Below are positions 32,788 to 42,683 of a stretch of DNA of 64,000 nucleotides, piece after piece. The stretch's first letter is position 1, and each line of letters opens with the position of its first letter. The stretch covers positions 6,995,262-7,059,261 of the forward strand of contig CM047808.1 of the NCBI GenBank assembly GCA_026214975.1. Reading direction: 5' to 3'. This stretch comes from Gentiana macrophylla. Its lineage: Eukaryota > Streptophyta > Magnoliopsida > Gentianales > Gentianaceae. The notes under the pieces are model-generated. The model was given only the letters and a program-made list of their open reading frames with translations. It was not told the DNA's origin and made no database searches. A program made the translations under genes and the position numbers.

Positions 32788-33372
32788 CCAGGAGGAGGCT
32801 CAACCCTCATATGCAAGAAGTTGTTAAAAAGGAAATCATCAAACTTACGGACATGGGAATCATTTATGCTATAATGATAGTGAATGGGTTTCCCGACTCA
32901 AGTAGTTCCCAAGAAAGGTGGAATTACGATTGAGAAGAATGAGAAGGGAGAGGAGATAACATTGAGGCTCGTTACAGGCTATAGAGTCTGTATTGACTAT
33001 AGACAACTCAATGAGGTCACAATGAAAGATCATTTCCCCCTTCCTTTCATTGACCAGATGCTTGAGCGTCTGGCGGGGCACGCATTCTACTGTTTCCTGG
33101 ATGGATATTCAGGATATTTCCAGATACCCATCGATCCTATTGACCAAGAAAAGACCACTTTCACCTGCCCGTATGGTACGTTCGCTTATAGGCGGATGCC
33201 ATTTGGTCTCTGCAATGCCCCAGCCACCTTTCAAAGGTGTATGATGGCTATCTTTGACGGGCTAGTTGAAAAGTGTATGGAGATTTTCATGGACGATTTT
33301 TCGGTCTTCGGCCAATCCTTCGATGATTGCCTTGCTAATCTTGATCAGGTGTTATCTAGATGTGTGGAATAG
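32788..33372 (+). pseudogene. reverse transcriptase core of element A
   Basis: After a disturbed stretch to 32884 the frame reads TQVVPKKGGITIEKNEKGEE, YRVCIDYRQLNEVTMKDHFP, FLDGYSGYFQIPIDP, RRMPFGLCNAPATFQRC and the catalytic EIFMDDFSVFG. The stop TAG at 33370 replaces a Lys or Lys-like codon just before DLVLNWEKCHF, which continues in the same frame. The domain is nearly intact. Confidence 0.93.
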
Positions 33373-34516
33373 GACTTAGTGCTTAATTGGGAAAAATGCC
33401 ATTTCATGGTAGATGAAGGCATAGTCCTTGACCACAAAGTGTCAGCCAAGGGTATAGAAGTAGATAGGGCCAAGGTTGAAGCTATTGAGAAGATGAGTTA
33501 TCCTAAGAATGTTCGGGAAGTCCGAGGTTTTCTCGGACATGTCGGCTTCTATAGGAGGTTCATCCAGGACTTTTCAAAGATTGCCAAGCCCCTGTCTACT
33601 TTACTCAAAGAAGACGTTGAGTTCGATTTTGATGATAGGCGCAAGCACGCGTTTGAGGAGCTCAAAATCGCCTCGATCTCTCCGCTCCAATTCTTATTTC
33701 ACCGACCGAACTTTACCTTTGAGCTTATGTGTGACGATCAAACTATGCGGTTAGTGCGAGTCTTAAAAGCAAAAGCTTAATGGAAAGTTCCGACCTATCT
33801 ATTATGCCGATCACACATCGAATCCTTCTCAAGTTAACTACACGACAACCGAAAAGGAATTATTAGTCGTAGTCTTTGCTATGGATAAGTTTTGTAGTTA
33901 CTTCTTTGGGTGCTCAAGTGATTGTGTGGGTGACCACGCCGCTGCTGCGATATCTCATGACCAAAAAGGAAGCTAAACCGCGCTTACGGCTTTGGATCAC
34001 GACCCTCCAAGAGTTTGACGTTCAAATTAAAGATAAAAAGGCGGTGAGAACGTAGTGGCGGATCATGTTTCTAGGATGCTAAGTGAGGAAAAGGGTGATC
34101 CCGATGATATAGATCTTTACTTTCCTCTGAAAACATCATGTTGATCGATGGCGCTCTCCGGACGTCCCATGGTATTCTTCCATCGTCAATTATCTTCATT
34201 CCCAATATCTTGACCTGAAATGTCTTATCAAGAGAAGAAGAAGTTCTTCTCCGATATGAAATATTTCGTTTGGGATGAACCTTATCTTTTAAAATCTGCA
34301 AAGATGGTTTGCTTAGGAGATGCGTTCTGAATCGAGCAACAAGAGATTATCGAGCAATGCCACAGTGGACCCTTTGGAGGTCACTTTGGTCCTTGAAAGC
34401 GGTTGCTAAGATCTTCGATCCGGTTTCTATTGGCCTACGATCTTTAAGAATCTGAAGCCTTCTGTAAAGCTTGCGATAGGTGTCAAAGAACCGGAACTCT
34501 GACAAGGCGTTTTGAC
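33373..34516 (+). pseudogene. RT end, RNase H and integrase zinc finger of element A
   Basis: 33379-33780 gives VREVRGFLGHVGFYRRFIQD (end of RT). Damaged RNase H follows: YTTTEKELL (33840-33865), VIVW near 33920, LRYLMTKKEAKPR and an altered VVADHVSRML near 34050-34080. The integrase HHCC finger is partly visible as [12 protein letters not shown] at 34465-34500. Many single-base shifts scatter these motifs across frames. Confidence 0.8.
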
Positions 34517-35811
34517 ATGCCTTTGAAACCCATCTTAGAGTGCGAAGTCTTTGATGTATGGGGCATCGATTTTATGGGACCTTTCCCATCATCGTATGGC
34601 AACAAATACATCTTAGTCTGCGTTGATTATGTTTCGAAATGGGTGGAGGCTCAAGCCACAACTCACAATGATCATAAAACGGTCATGAAATTCCTAAAGA
34701 AAAATATCTTTGTGAGATTTGGATGTCCTCGAGCCTTGATCAGTGATGAAGGAACGCATTTCTGCAACCGACCTCAGAGAAAGTTCTTGAAAAGTATGGT
34801 GTTCGCCATAAGACCGGCACACCATACCATCCGGTGGACTAGCGGTCAGGTTGAGCGAAGCAACCAAAGCATCAAGCAAATCCTGGAAAAGACAGTGAAC
34901 AGTCATAGAAAGGACTGGAGTTTGAAATTGGATGATGCACTATGGGCGTATAGGATCGCTTATAAAACCCTATGGGTACATCTCCATATCGAGATGGTTT
35001 ACGGCAAGCCATGTCATCCGCCGATTGAGTTAGAGCATAGGGCTTATTGGGCGACAAAGTTTCTTAACTTTGATTCCAGTCATGTGGAAAACATCGACTG
35101 CAAGAATTGCATGAGTTAGACGAGTTCCGACTCCCAAGCTTACTTAAAAGCGCCAGGATAAGCAAGGATAAGATGAAACTCCTCCATGGCGCCAAAATTA
35201 AGAAAAGAGAATTTCAAATAGGGGAACAAGTTCTTCTTTATAATTCCAGATTACATTTGTTTTCTGGAAAGCTGAGGACACGATGGTCCGGCCCCTTTAA
35301 GATTCTCAAAATCATTCCTGCAGGCGTTCTAGAACTACTCGGTTATAAAGACCAGCCGTTTCGAGTTAATGGTCAGAGGTGCAAACACTACATTGGTGAA
35401 CCTACAGACAAGCCGTTGATTGTTAAATTTCTCGATATCCTTGGATGTGGTGTTAATGAAGTCGATGACTCTGACGAGATCTCACCCAATCTGTTTTCTG
35501 AGGATAACGGTAGTGGTCTATCACAAGAAGTTCTAGCTGGTAGTTGGGATATGGAGGAATATGAAAGGGAGCAACAACTTAAACGTCATCAGAGAAATCT
35601 ACAAAGGAGAAAGTCGACCATGGGAAAGGTTCAACGATCTCGGAAAAGGGTCAAAGCATTAATCCCATGCGTTAAGTGTCGTTTTCTGCGACCACAATCG
35701 ATCGAACTTAAACGAGGTAATGGCGGGCGGACAAGTAAAATGGCGACCAGTGAGCTTAAATGGTGTCGAGCTAACGACATAAACCAAAAAGCGCCACTAG
35801 GGGCATCCTAG
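34517..35811 (+). pseudogene. integrase core and pol C-terminus of element A
   Basis: [20 protein letters not shown] contains the first catalytic Asp; [27 protein letters not shown] (second Asp) and [19 protein letters not shown] (Glu) follow. A frameshift near 35100 leads to 35107-35811 with [33 protein letters not shown] and RTRWSGPFKI, the GPY/F-like C-terminal part. In G2 and B the polyprotein ends KWPDPG; here a further shift changes the end and lets the frame run to a TAG at 35809, inside the downstream hairpin. Confidence 0.88.
35764..35811 (+). other. two-hairpin element after pol of A
   Basis: Hairpin 1 is TGTCG-AGCTAA-CGACA (35764-35779). Hairpin 2 is CTAGG-GGCAT-CCTAG (35797-35811). 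Between them lies TAAACCAAAAAGCGC. The same element occurs after the small ORF (36347-36394), in G2 (45754-45801) and B (40268-40313), and in part in Z. Confidence 0.7.
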
Positions 35812-35920
35812 ATATCCAATCTTGTTTTAGTTTTCCTTAGTTCTTTTTGCTTTCGTATGTTGTTTTAGTTAGTTTTACTAAGCTTTTATGTTTCTATCTG
35901 TCAGTAGTTGCTTTCTAGTT

Positions 35921-36322
35921 ATGGATCTTTACGGAGTTCGCCCTGAGGAGTTTCCACTCATTAGTCGGATCCCGCCGATCATGATAGATGATGGACCGGG
36001 AGGCACTATAGTTCTTCATGTAGATTTTGACATTAGCACTCAGTTAAGACCATCACGCACGTTATCATAGTTCCACCTTGTTCGGGAGGCAGCGATTTCA
36101 CGATCGAGGAGTTGCGAGGAGGCCATAGGGCGTCCTTACACGATCCTCAATGATCCTATGCTGACGGATTTGGCACTAGTGCTGCGGGCTGAGCATTTCA
36201 GAGGTGTTGAGGTAGCTGGTGAGGATTGGTGTTTGCAGGATAAGTACGACTTTCCTCCGGCTATCGACATGCTTCGACGTCTCATTCGCTTAGTGGATTG
36301 GGACCAGATCTACGCGGGCTAG
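35921..36322 (+). pseudogene. small ORF between pol and the extra ORF of A
   Basis: Frame 2 from the ATG at 35921 (MDLYGVRPEEFPLISRIPP) runs 134 codons to a TAG at 36320, with a single in-frame TAG at 36068-36070. The predicted protein is acidic and mostly helical at its C-terminus (DPMLTDLALVLRAEHF, AIDMLRRLIRLVDWDQIYAG). No known domain, signal peptide or membrane segment was recognised. It is followed 25 bp later by the same two-hairpin element that follows pol, which supports it being a true cistron. G2 and B have no equivalent. Confidence 0.5.
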
Positions 36323-36346
36323 TGATTTCTTAGTTAGTTTGGTTTT

Positions 36347-36394
36347 CGTCGAGCCCCGACGTAAAACGGAAGCGCTTGGTGGGAGGCAACCCAC
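36347..36394 (+). other. two-hairpin element after the small ORF of A
   Basis: Hairpin 1 is CGTCG-AGCCC-CGACG (36347-36361). Hairpin 2 is GTGGG-AGGCAA-CCCAC (36379-36394). Stem sequences differ from the copy after pol but pairing is kept. Confidence 0.7.
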
Positions 36395-36543
36395 TGTTTT
36401 AGTTATGTTTTTATTTTCTTCTAAGCTATTTTGTGTTTTTAATCTTTCATCATTGTACTTGTGAATTTTATTTGATATTAATAAGAGTTGCACTTCGATT
36501 TCAATTTAGGGTATATGTGAAAAGTTATGATTTTTTTTCTGGT

Positions 36544-36764
36544 GGACGCCCGTTCATGAATATGGACGCCCGTCCGGTCTACTATTTTTGTGGACGTTCG
36601 TCCGAGATAGTGGACGCCCGTCTACAAAAGTCCATCCTATCCTGTATTCAAAAATGCCCTATGGACGAGCGTCTGAATTTATGGACGCCCGTCCAGTTCA
36701 TGCGGTTACTAGTGAACGCCCGTCCGTCAGGATGGACGAGCGTCCACTCTGAGCCTATATATAC
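36544..36764 (+). promoter_or_regulatory. internal promoter candidate of A: dyad array plus TATA
   Basis: Eight GGACG-NN-CGTCC-like dyads (36544-36745) are followed by CTATATATAC at 36755-36764. The arrangement copies that of the LTR promoter. A leader of about 550 bp with a possible intron (donor GGTAAGTCT near 37061) leads to the ATG of the extra ORF at 37319. Confidence 0.6.
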
Positions 36765-37318
36765 CTGTTCTAGGCGTGAACCCTCATTTTCCTGCGAATT
36801 TCAAAAGTGAAACCCGACTTTCCCCCTTCTCCAAACCTCAAATCTTCGTTTCTGAACCAAATTTGACGATTCTTGTTGCAAAAGAACGGTCTTTGCACCC
36901 TCTTTTCATTTATCCAGTCCATTTCCTCCAACAATCAACGAAATTTGAAGAATCAGAGTTTATTCAGTGCGGCCATTTTGACAAAAGTTGGCATTTTGGT
37001 GGCCAATCTTGGTGTTTCTGGGCTTCTAATCTGTTCGATCATCATCCCCTCATAACGTTGGGTAAGTCTATAGCAAGTTTTCTCGATTCCATTCAAGTTT
37101 TTGTGAGTTCGATCTTCGGCTCGACTCATTTTCTTGAATATGCACTCATACTGTTCTATTTTCTGTTTGTTGCCCTTTTCTTCCCTAAATTCTGGTTATG
37201 ATGATGATGTGGTGCGTTTGTGGTGGTTGTTGGTGGTATGCTTTGCTTGAAATCCCGATTTGGACGATAAACGGGTAACCATTTGTGTGAATTGTTTGGT
37301 TTAGATATAAGTTTGACA
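36765..37318 (+). other. leader of the extra ORF of A
   Basis: Non-coding, with C/T-rich beginning and a possible GT-AG intron from about 37061 to 37310. Short open frames here (36776-37201) look incidental. Confidence 0.4.
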
Positions 37319-37374
37319 ATGGTGCGTGAGAAGGCGGTTATGAAACATTATGGTAAAGGGTTAGCTAGGGAGAG
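37319..37374 (+). pseudogene. N-terminus of the extra ORF of A, cut by element B
   Basis: The ATG at 37319 opens a basic N-terminus (MVREKAVMKHYGKGLARES). Element B is inserted after 37374; the frame resumes at 60509 on the other side of B, as shown by the GAGAG duplication. The rest of the protein is annotated at 60509-62013. Confidence 0.7.
37370..37374. repeat. target-site duplication GAGAG of B, left copy
   Basis: It matches 60504-60508. Removing B and one copy restores an open frame across the junction, which supports the call. Confidence 0.85.
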
Positions 37375-37617
37375 TGTTCGGTAAAAACTCGTTTTAATAT
37401 TTATAACCGAAACACCCCAAGTATAAGGATCGTAGTATAGGATGTTATCGGGTCGTCCTAAGGGAATGGAATGTTTATCGAATTCAAGTATAAACCTATA
37501 TCGATTATGTCACAATTATCTATATAAACGAAGATTAGAACTAACTAAAGACTAAACCTAAGAATTAAAACTAAAACAGGAATAAAAACAAGCAGAAAAT
37601 AAGAAAACAGAAAGCCA

Positions 37618-37698
37618 GACGAGCGTTCACTTTGATGGACGGGCGTCTGGGAACTAAATCTAACGGACGGGCGTCTGCTATTGCGGACGAACGTCTGA
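37618..37698 (-). repeat. smaller GGACG-dyad cluster in the B left LTR
   Basis: Four sites (AGACGAGCGTTC, GGACGGGCGTCT twice, GGACGAACGTCT) lie in the R-U5 part of the LTR. Confidence 0.6.
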
Positions 37699-38429
37699 CT
37701 ACGAACTGAAACAGAAAAGTGCAGAAAACTTGCAGAAAACTAGGGTTTATCAAACTAGAACTTAAACTAAACTTAATCTAACGATTTGATTCAAACAATT
37801 AAGGGAAAACACAGCGAGGCGACTAGATTCCACCTATCAACCAACAATCCAACCAGACGGTGATTAAAAAGACACAGTTTTTAGTAGTGATTTTTCACGA
37901 ATTCAAATCAAACTTCTTTAACCAAATTCTAGGGTTTCGTTTATCTTTTCAAACAAACTAAACAGCAATCAAAACTCAATCACAAGATTGTTTCCAAACT
38001 TTTTACTCAACTAAACATGCTTAATCTCTTATAACATGATTAGATGCATTACTTTGAATAAAATCAAACTTAAATAACATACTTTCATATATTGATTCAA
38101 GCGTCAAATAAACATAGATCGTTTCATCAAATCTTAATTCAATAAAACTTAAACAATATAAAACAGATCCAAAGTAATGAAAAACTATGAATTAAACTCA
38201 CTACACATCAAGCATCAAACTCCTCTAGTTGATCTTGTTGTTGATAGGCTTCCTCCGTCGACTCACTGCAAGGCTTTTAGCCAACAATCATGTTGGGGAT
38301 GATTGTTGGGTTGGAGAAATTCATCTCTAAGAAAAGGGCGGCTCCTTAGGGTTTAAGGCGCAGCTTTTTGGTGTAACTTATGCGTATGAATCGTGGCAAA
38401 AGAATTAGGGTTTTAGGCGGCCCTTATGC

Positions 38430-38637
38430 GCTGCTTTTATAGATGCTTAAGTCGGCTGAGGGAAGGTCGGCAGAGGACGCTCGTCTGCCTATCCGGACGC
38501 CCGTCCAGAATGCCTGGACGCTGAGTAAACGCTCGTTCATCCTCCGTTTGAACTCTCTGAATGTAAAATACAATTCCGGACGCTCGTCCACTTTATCAAA
38601 CGCCCGTCTGGAATGGACGGGATGCGGACGCTCGTCC
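38430..38637 (-). promoter_or_regulatory. U3 promoter of B left LTR: dyad array plus TATA
   Basis: Six dyads such as GGACGCTCGTCC and GGACGCCCGTCC lie at 38475-38637. On the minus strand they are followed by TATAAAAGC at about 38433-38441. Confidence 0.55.
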
Positions 38638-38974
38638 AAGATGCTGAGGGTCGGATTTCTTCATCTTTATCCAATTTCTTCAAGCCAATTCCAACTCTAT
38701 CTTGAATAATTCGACTTGAGCTTCATTTATCCTCTTTATGCACTCGAAATTAAACCTCCTAAATGATAAATAAACATTGCAAAATGTAGTAAAACTCAAA
38801 TAATAATAATTCCATCAATTTAACACATAAAATCGCCCAAATTACACTTTTGATACTTTTAAACCCATTATTCAAATTCAAGCCTTCAACACATAATTTT
38901 CTCTAAAAATTACTAAAATACGAAAGATATTGTTCTCTAAAAATGCGATAAAAACCATAAATTTCACCGAGAAC

Positions 38975-39013
38975 AACTCCCCCACACTTAAACTTTTGTT
39001 CGTCCCGGACAAA
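38975..39013 (-). other. terminal hairpin and polypurine tract of B
   Basis: On the minus strand the arms TTTTGTCC and GAACAAAA with loop GGGAC (38993-39013, one mismatch) are followed by AAGTGTGGGGGAGT and the LTR. Confidence 0.65.
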
Positions 39014-39918
39014 ACAATCAAAACTATAGCTCAACTTCCATGCAATCCACATAGATCTCTAACTCACGTAACAAAAGATACAACAACTATAGCAAACAAT
39101 ACCATCACAGAGATAGATTCAGTGTATGTGTGACAAGCCCTTTCAAATTTAACAAGCCTTTCAAAGAAGTATCCTCCCAAAATCCAATGACTATCCTAGA
39201 TATAAAGCGAGTAATAGCTCCACTCAAAGCCTTCCCACCACTTTCAGTAGGATAATCCCTACAACATATCATGCGGTTCTACTGGGTATAAGATCCATGA
39301 TAACAAAGACTTCACTTTATTTTTATTCATCATTTTCAAAATTTTCAAATTAACGCAAATCAGAATAAGCTTTTACCCATCATAGTAGAATAGGACATTT
39401 CGAGATAATCCCCTACCTTACTCAAATCATAAGGTAGCTATAAACTGACTGTCGTGAGCTTCTGGTCATCATAGTGGTATAGGACATACGTGGTATACCC
39501 TACCGCACTCAAATCATCGACCGCTTCCGACAAACGTATTTATTAATAATCCACTGTTTATTTATTCATTCACTTTTTAAAGACATAAGTTACATCTCAC
39601 TCATCACATTCAAACTTTATGATATTCACAGCACACGGTCTAACTAAGGTGTTACTATACTGACCTTCCTAAGATACTCATCAAAACAATGAAAGGATAT
39701 AGGTCGAAAATCTTGCGTCAATATCAAAGGCTTTCGTGAACGTGAAAAAAACGAATTCTATCTCCATAAAAGTAAAGACATGCTATAATTATCTCACTAA
39801 GTCACATACCATCATCGTTAGGAAACTACAACTAGCAAGCATTTAGTTTCAATCAATTTAAATTTCTTCTCAATTTAACTCATATTACCAGATATAGCAT
39901 GAAAACATACCCATGTTA

Positions 39919-39957
39919 CCCCCCCACACTTAAATCACATTATGTCCTCAGAATGTG
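39919..39957 (-). other. upstream hairpin and polypurine module of B
   Basis: On the minus strand the arms CACATTCTG and CATAATGTG enclose AGGA (one mismatch), followed by TTTAAGTGTGGGGGGG. Confidence 0.65.
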
Positions 39958-40267
39958 CAAAGAAAAGAAAAAGAAACTTAGCTGGTTTCAACAGTGGTTG
40001 TCGGATGAAAGTTGGCAGAGGTCAGGCCGGAGCATGAATGAACCGCTGCAACTTGAATCAACAACACTGGACATAAAAGCTTGCGAACCTGCTCAAAAGT
40101 ATCTGCAACACTCGACATACCATATAATCTCGGGGTACAAGGTGTATATGAGCAACACATAACACAAAACACTTACAATGAATGTAGGAAGAAGAAACAT
40201 CAACACCTAATCAACTAAAGTACTACTCCTAAAACAATAAAACAACCTAAAAAGATAAAGTAAATAA

Positions 40268-40313
40268 CTAGGTTGCCTCCTAAGAGCGCTCTTTTAATGT
40301 CAATAGCTTGACA
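40268..40313 (-). other. two-hairpin element after pol of B
   Basis: On the minus strand hairpin 1 is TGTCA-AGCTAT-TGACA (40298-40313) and hairpin 2 is TTAGG-AGGCAA-CCTAG (40268-40283). The G-to-A and C-to-T changes in hairpin 1 relative to A keep pairing. Confidence 0.7.
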
Positions 40314-40337
40314 CAGATTTCAAAAGATCAACCCGGA

Positions 40338-41720
40338 TCGGGCCACTTTGGTTTGACTACCGCCACCTCAGTATCGGAATCAGGGGTACTGGGGCGGAAA
40401 TGATTTTCACCACAACAACACGTCAAGTGCGCAATAAGATTATTAAACTTTTCTCCAAACTACACTGACTCTCTTCTTCTTGTTCTTGCGGATGATCGGC
40501 ATAGGTGTGCTAACATTCTCAGGAATCTCAGGAGAAGGTTCCTCACAGGTAGGGGTAGGGATGTCATCATCGGACTCAAAGAAATAAGAGGGAATCTCTT
40601 CACAAATTAGGACATCTATACTCTCATCTCTTCTTTGGAAATAAAGAGTCTCAGGCTTTTCCTTGGGTTGCCCAAAATATTTCTTAAGTCGATGGCCATT
40701 CACTTTAAAAGCTTGATTACCATACCCGTTCAAAGTAATTACTCCACTAGGATTAACCTCGAGAATTTCAAAGGGACCAGACCATCTAGACTTGAGTTTA
40801 CCTGGAAACAGGTGAAGTCTAGTATTATAGAGTAAAGCCATCTCACCAACTTTGAATTCTCGGTCCTTGATTTTAGCGTCATGGAGTATCTTTGTTCTTT
40901 CCTTGCTAAGCTTAGCATTCTCGTATGCTCTGAGTCTGAATTCGTCGAGCTCGTTTAATTGCAATAGTCTCTTCTCCCCACAGAGTTGGCTATCAAAATT
41001 TAAAAATTTTATTGCCCAGAAAGCTCTGTGTTCAAGTTCGACTGGTAAATGACAAGCTTTGCCATAGACCATTTGGAAGGGTGACGTGCCCATCGGGGTT
41101 TTAAATGCCGTCACGATAAGCCCACAACGCGTCATCCAACTTAAGACTCAATTAGATCGATTATTGTTCACGGTCTTTCTAATATTCTTTTCAAGCTCTG
41201 GTTGCTTACCTCGAAACAGCCCCTTTGGTTTGAGGATGATATGGCGTACCAACTTTGTGTTTGAAACCATATATTTCAAGGATTTTATCAAGTGGCGCAT
41301 TGCAAAAGTGGGTACCTTCATCACTAATGAGTGCTCTCGGACAAATGACCCGAATCGGTAAAGATATTCTTTTGCAAGAATTTCTTCACGACTTTATGAT
41401 CATTAGTTTGGGTAGCTATGGCTTCAACCCACTTGGAAACATAGTAAACCTGCAGACGAGGATATATTTATTACCGCACGAAGATGGAAAGGGTCCCATA
41501 AAATCTATGCCCCAAACGCGTTAAAACTTCGCATTCAAGAATAGGTTTAAGTGGCATTTCCATCCTACTACTCTGCCGTCCGGTTCTCGGCACCTATCAC
41601 AACCTTTACAAAAGGCCTGCGTCTTTAAGCAGAGTCGGCGGTAGAATCCGGCTTGAAGGATTTTTGCAACCGTCTTCGGTGTTCCATAGTGACCTCAAAG
41701 TGGGACCGCATTGTGGCATT
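40338..41720 (-). pseudogene. integrase of element B
   Basis: Minus strand. [14 protein letters not shown] (first catalytic Asp, about 41480-41510) is in a frame broken by an upstream stop; an intact frame from 41135 carries [60 protein letters not shown] and [11 protein letters not shown] basic end ([16 protein letters not shown]) is followed by a stop at 40443, and KWPDPG lies further on near 40345 in another frame, the same end as in G2. Confidence 0.85.
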
Positions 41721-41723
41721 GTT

Positions 41724-42290
41724 CTAGGATATCCCATCGCTCATGCTCAGAACACACCTTCGAAGCAACCCGTCTTTACAAACCCTGAACAAATAAGGAT
41801 CTTCCCATACGAGATATTTAAGGTCGGAAAAGAACTTTTTCTTCTCCTGATACGTCATGTCTTCTAAATGACCACTTGCCAAGTAATTAACGTAATCAGC
41901 ATACCATGGCCTAACCGTTTCAAGCTTCATCAATTGCTCGGTCGGAAAATCAATGCCTATTTCATTGTTGTTCTCAGCACCCTCATTTACTAAGCGAGAT
42001 AAATGATCAGCCACAATATTCTCACTACCTTTCTTATCTTTAATCACAAGGTCAAACTCTTGTAAAATCAGAATCCATCGAAGTAACCTTGGTTTAGCGT
42101 CTGCTTTATCCATAAGGTAGCGTAAGGCTGCATGATCGGTCCAAACAACAACTTGAGACCCCAGAAGATAACTTCTAAACTTGTCAATGGCAAAAACAAC
42201 AGCTAAGAATTCCTTCTCAGTTGTGGTATAATTGCATTGAGCCGGGTTCAAAGTGCGGCTCGCATAATAAATGGGCTGAACCTTTATCAA
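41724..42290 (-). pseudogene. RNase H of element B
   Basis: Minus-strand frame: [79 protein letters not shown] and [13 protein letters not shown]. These are the standard gypsy RNase H motifs with the acidic residues. The frame ends in INT linker sequence after a shift. Confidence 0.9.
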
Positions 42291-42683
42291 CTCTTTGTCC
42301 TAAAGCTGCGCCTCTGGCGTAGTTTGAGGCATCGCACATCGGCTCGAAAGGCTTGGTCGGTCGGGGGCTACTAAAATAGGGGCACTGATAAGCTTGTCTT
42401 TCAGACAATTGAAAGCTTCTTTACACTTCGCATCGAACAAGAAATCAACATCTTCTTTCAAAAGATTTGATAAAGGCTTGGCAATAGTCGAAAAATCTCT
42501 AATAAACCGCCTGTAGAAGCCAACATGTCCTAGAAATCCTCGTACCTCTTTCACTGTCTTAGGGTACGTCATCTTTTCAATGGCTTCAACCTTAGCCTTA
42601 TCAACTTGGATACCAGCACTGGACAGCTTGTGTCCCAAAACAATTCCTTCTTCGACTAGAAAATGGCATTTCTCCCAGTTAAG
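42291..42683 (-). pseudogene. RT thumb/connection of B, downstream of the G2 insertion
   Basis: Minus strand, starting at the G2 target site: LNWEKCHFLVEEGIVLGHKL, EKMTYPKTVKEVRGFLGHVG, FYRRFIRDFSTIAKPLS. It is the direct continuation of the RT frame that ends at 54455 on the other side of G2. Confidence 0.92.
42679..42683. repeat. target-site duplication TTAAG of G2, left copy
   Basis: It matches 54455-54459; both are parts of the codons for Leu-Asn in the RT of B. Confidence 0.92.

Larger units (their letters stand above)
37375..38974 (-). repeat. left (3') LTR of element B (1600 bp)
   Basis: On the minus strand it starts TGTTCTCGGTG after the polypurine tract and ends TTACCGAACA, so TGTTC/GAACA are inverted ends. 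It contains a GGACG array at 38475-38637 followed (minus strand) by a TATA near 38435, a smaller array at 37618-37698, and the phrase AAGTATAAGGATCGTAGT shared with the LTRs of G2 (and, inverted, of A). Confidence 0.85.
39014..40337 (-). other. 3' non-coding module of B
   Basis: It holds a pair of related motifs (TAGGACATTTCGAGATAA near 39390 and TAGGACATACGTGGTATA near 39480, plus strand), a hairpin with loop AGGA at 39936-39957 followed by a polypurine tract at 39919-39931, and the two-hairpin element at 40268-40313. The plus-strand open frame 39899-40162 runs across these and I do not call it a gene. Confidence 0.65.

Noticed and set aside
36544..36745. Dyad array looked at as a CRISPR-like array
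   Set aside because: Repeat units are only 12 bp, spacers vary in length, no cas genes, and the setting is a plant retrotransposon.
39899..40162. Plus-strand frame of 87 codons in the 3' module of B
   Set aside because: It crosses the hairpin and polypurine tract, and the corresponding frame in G2 (45334-45684) is unrelated in sequence.
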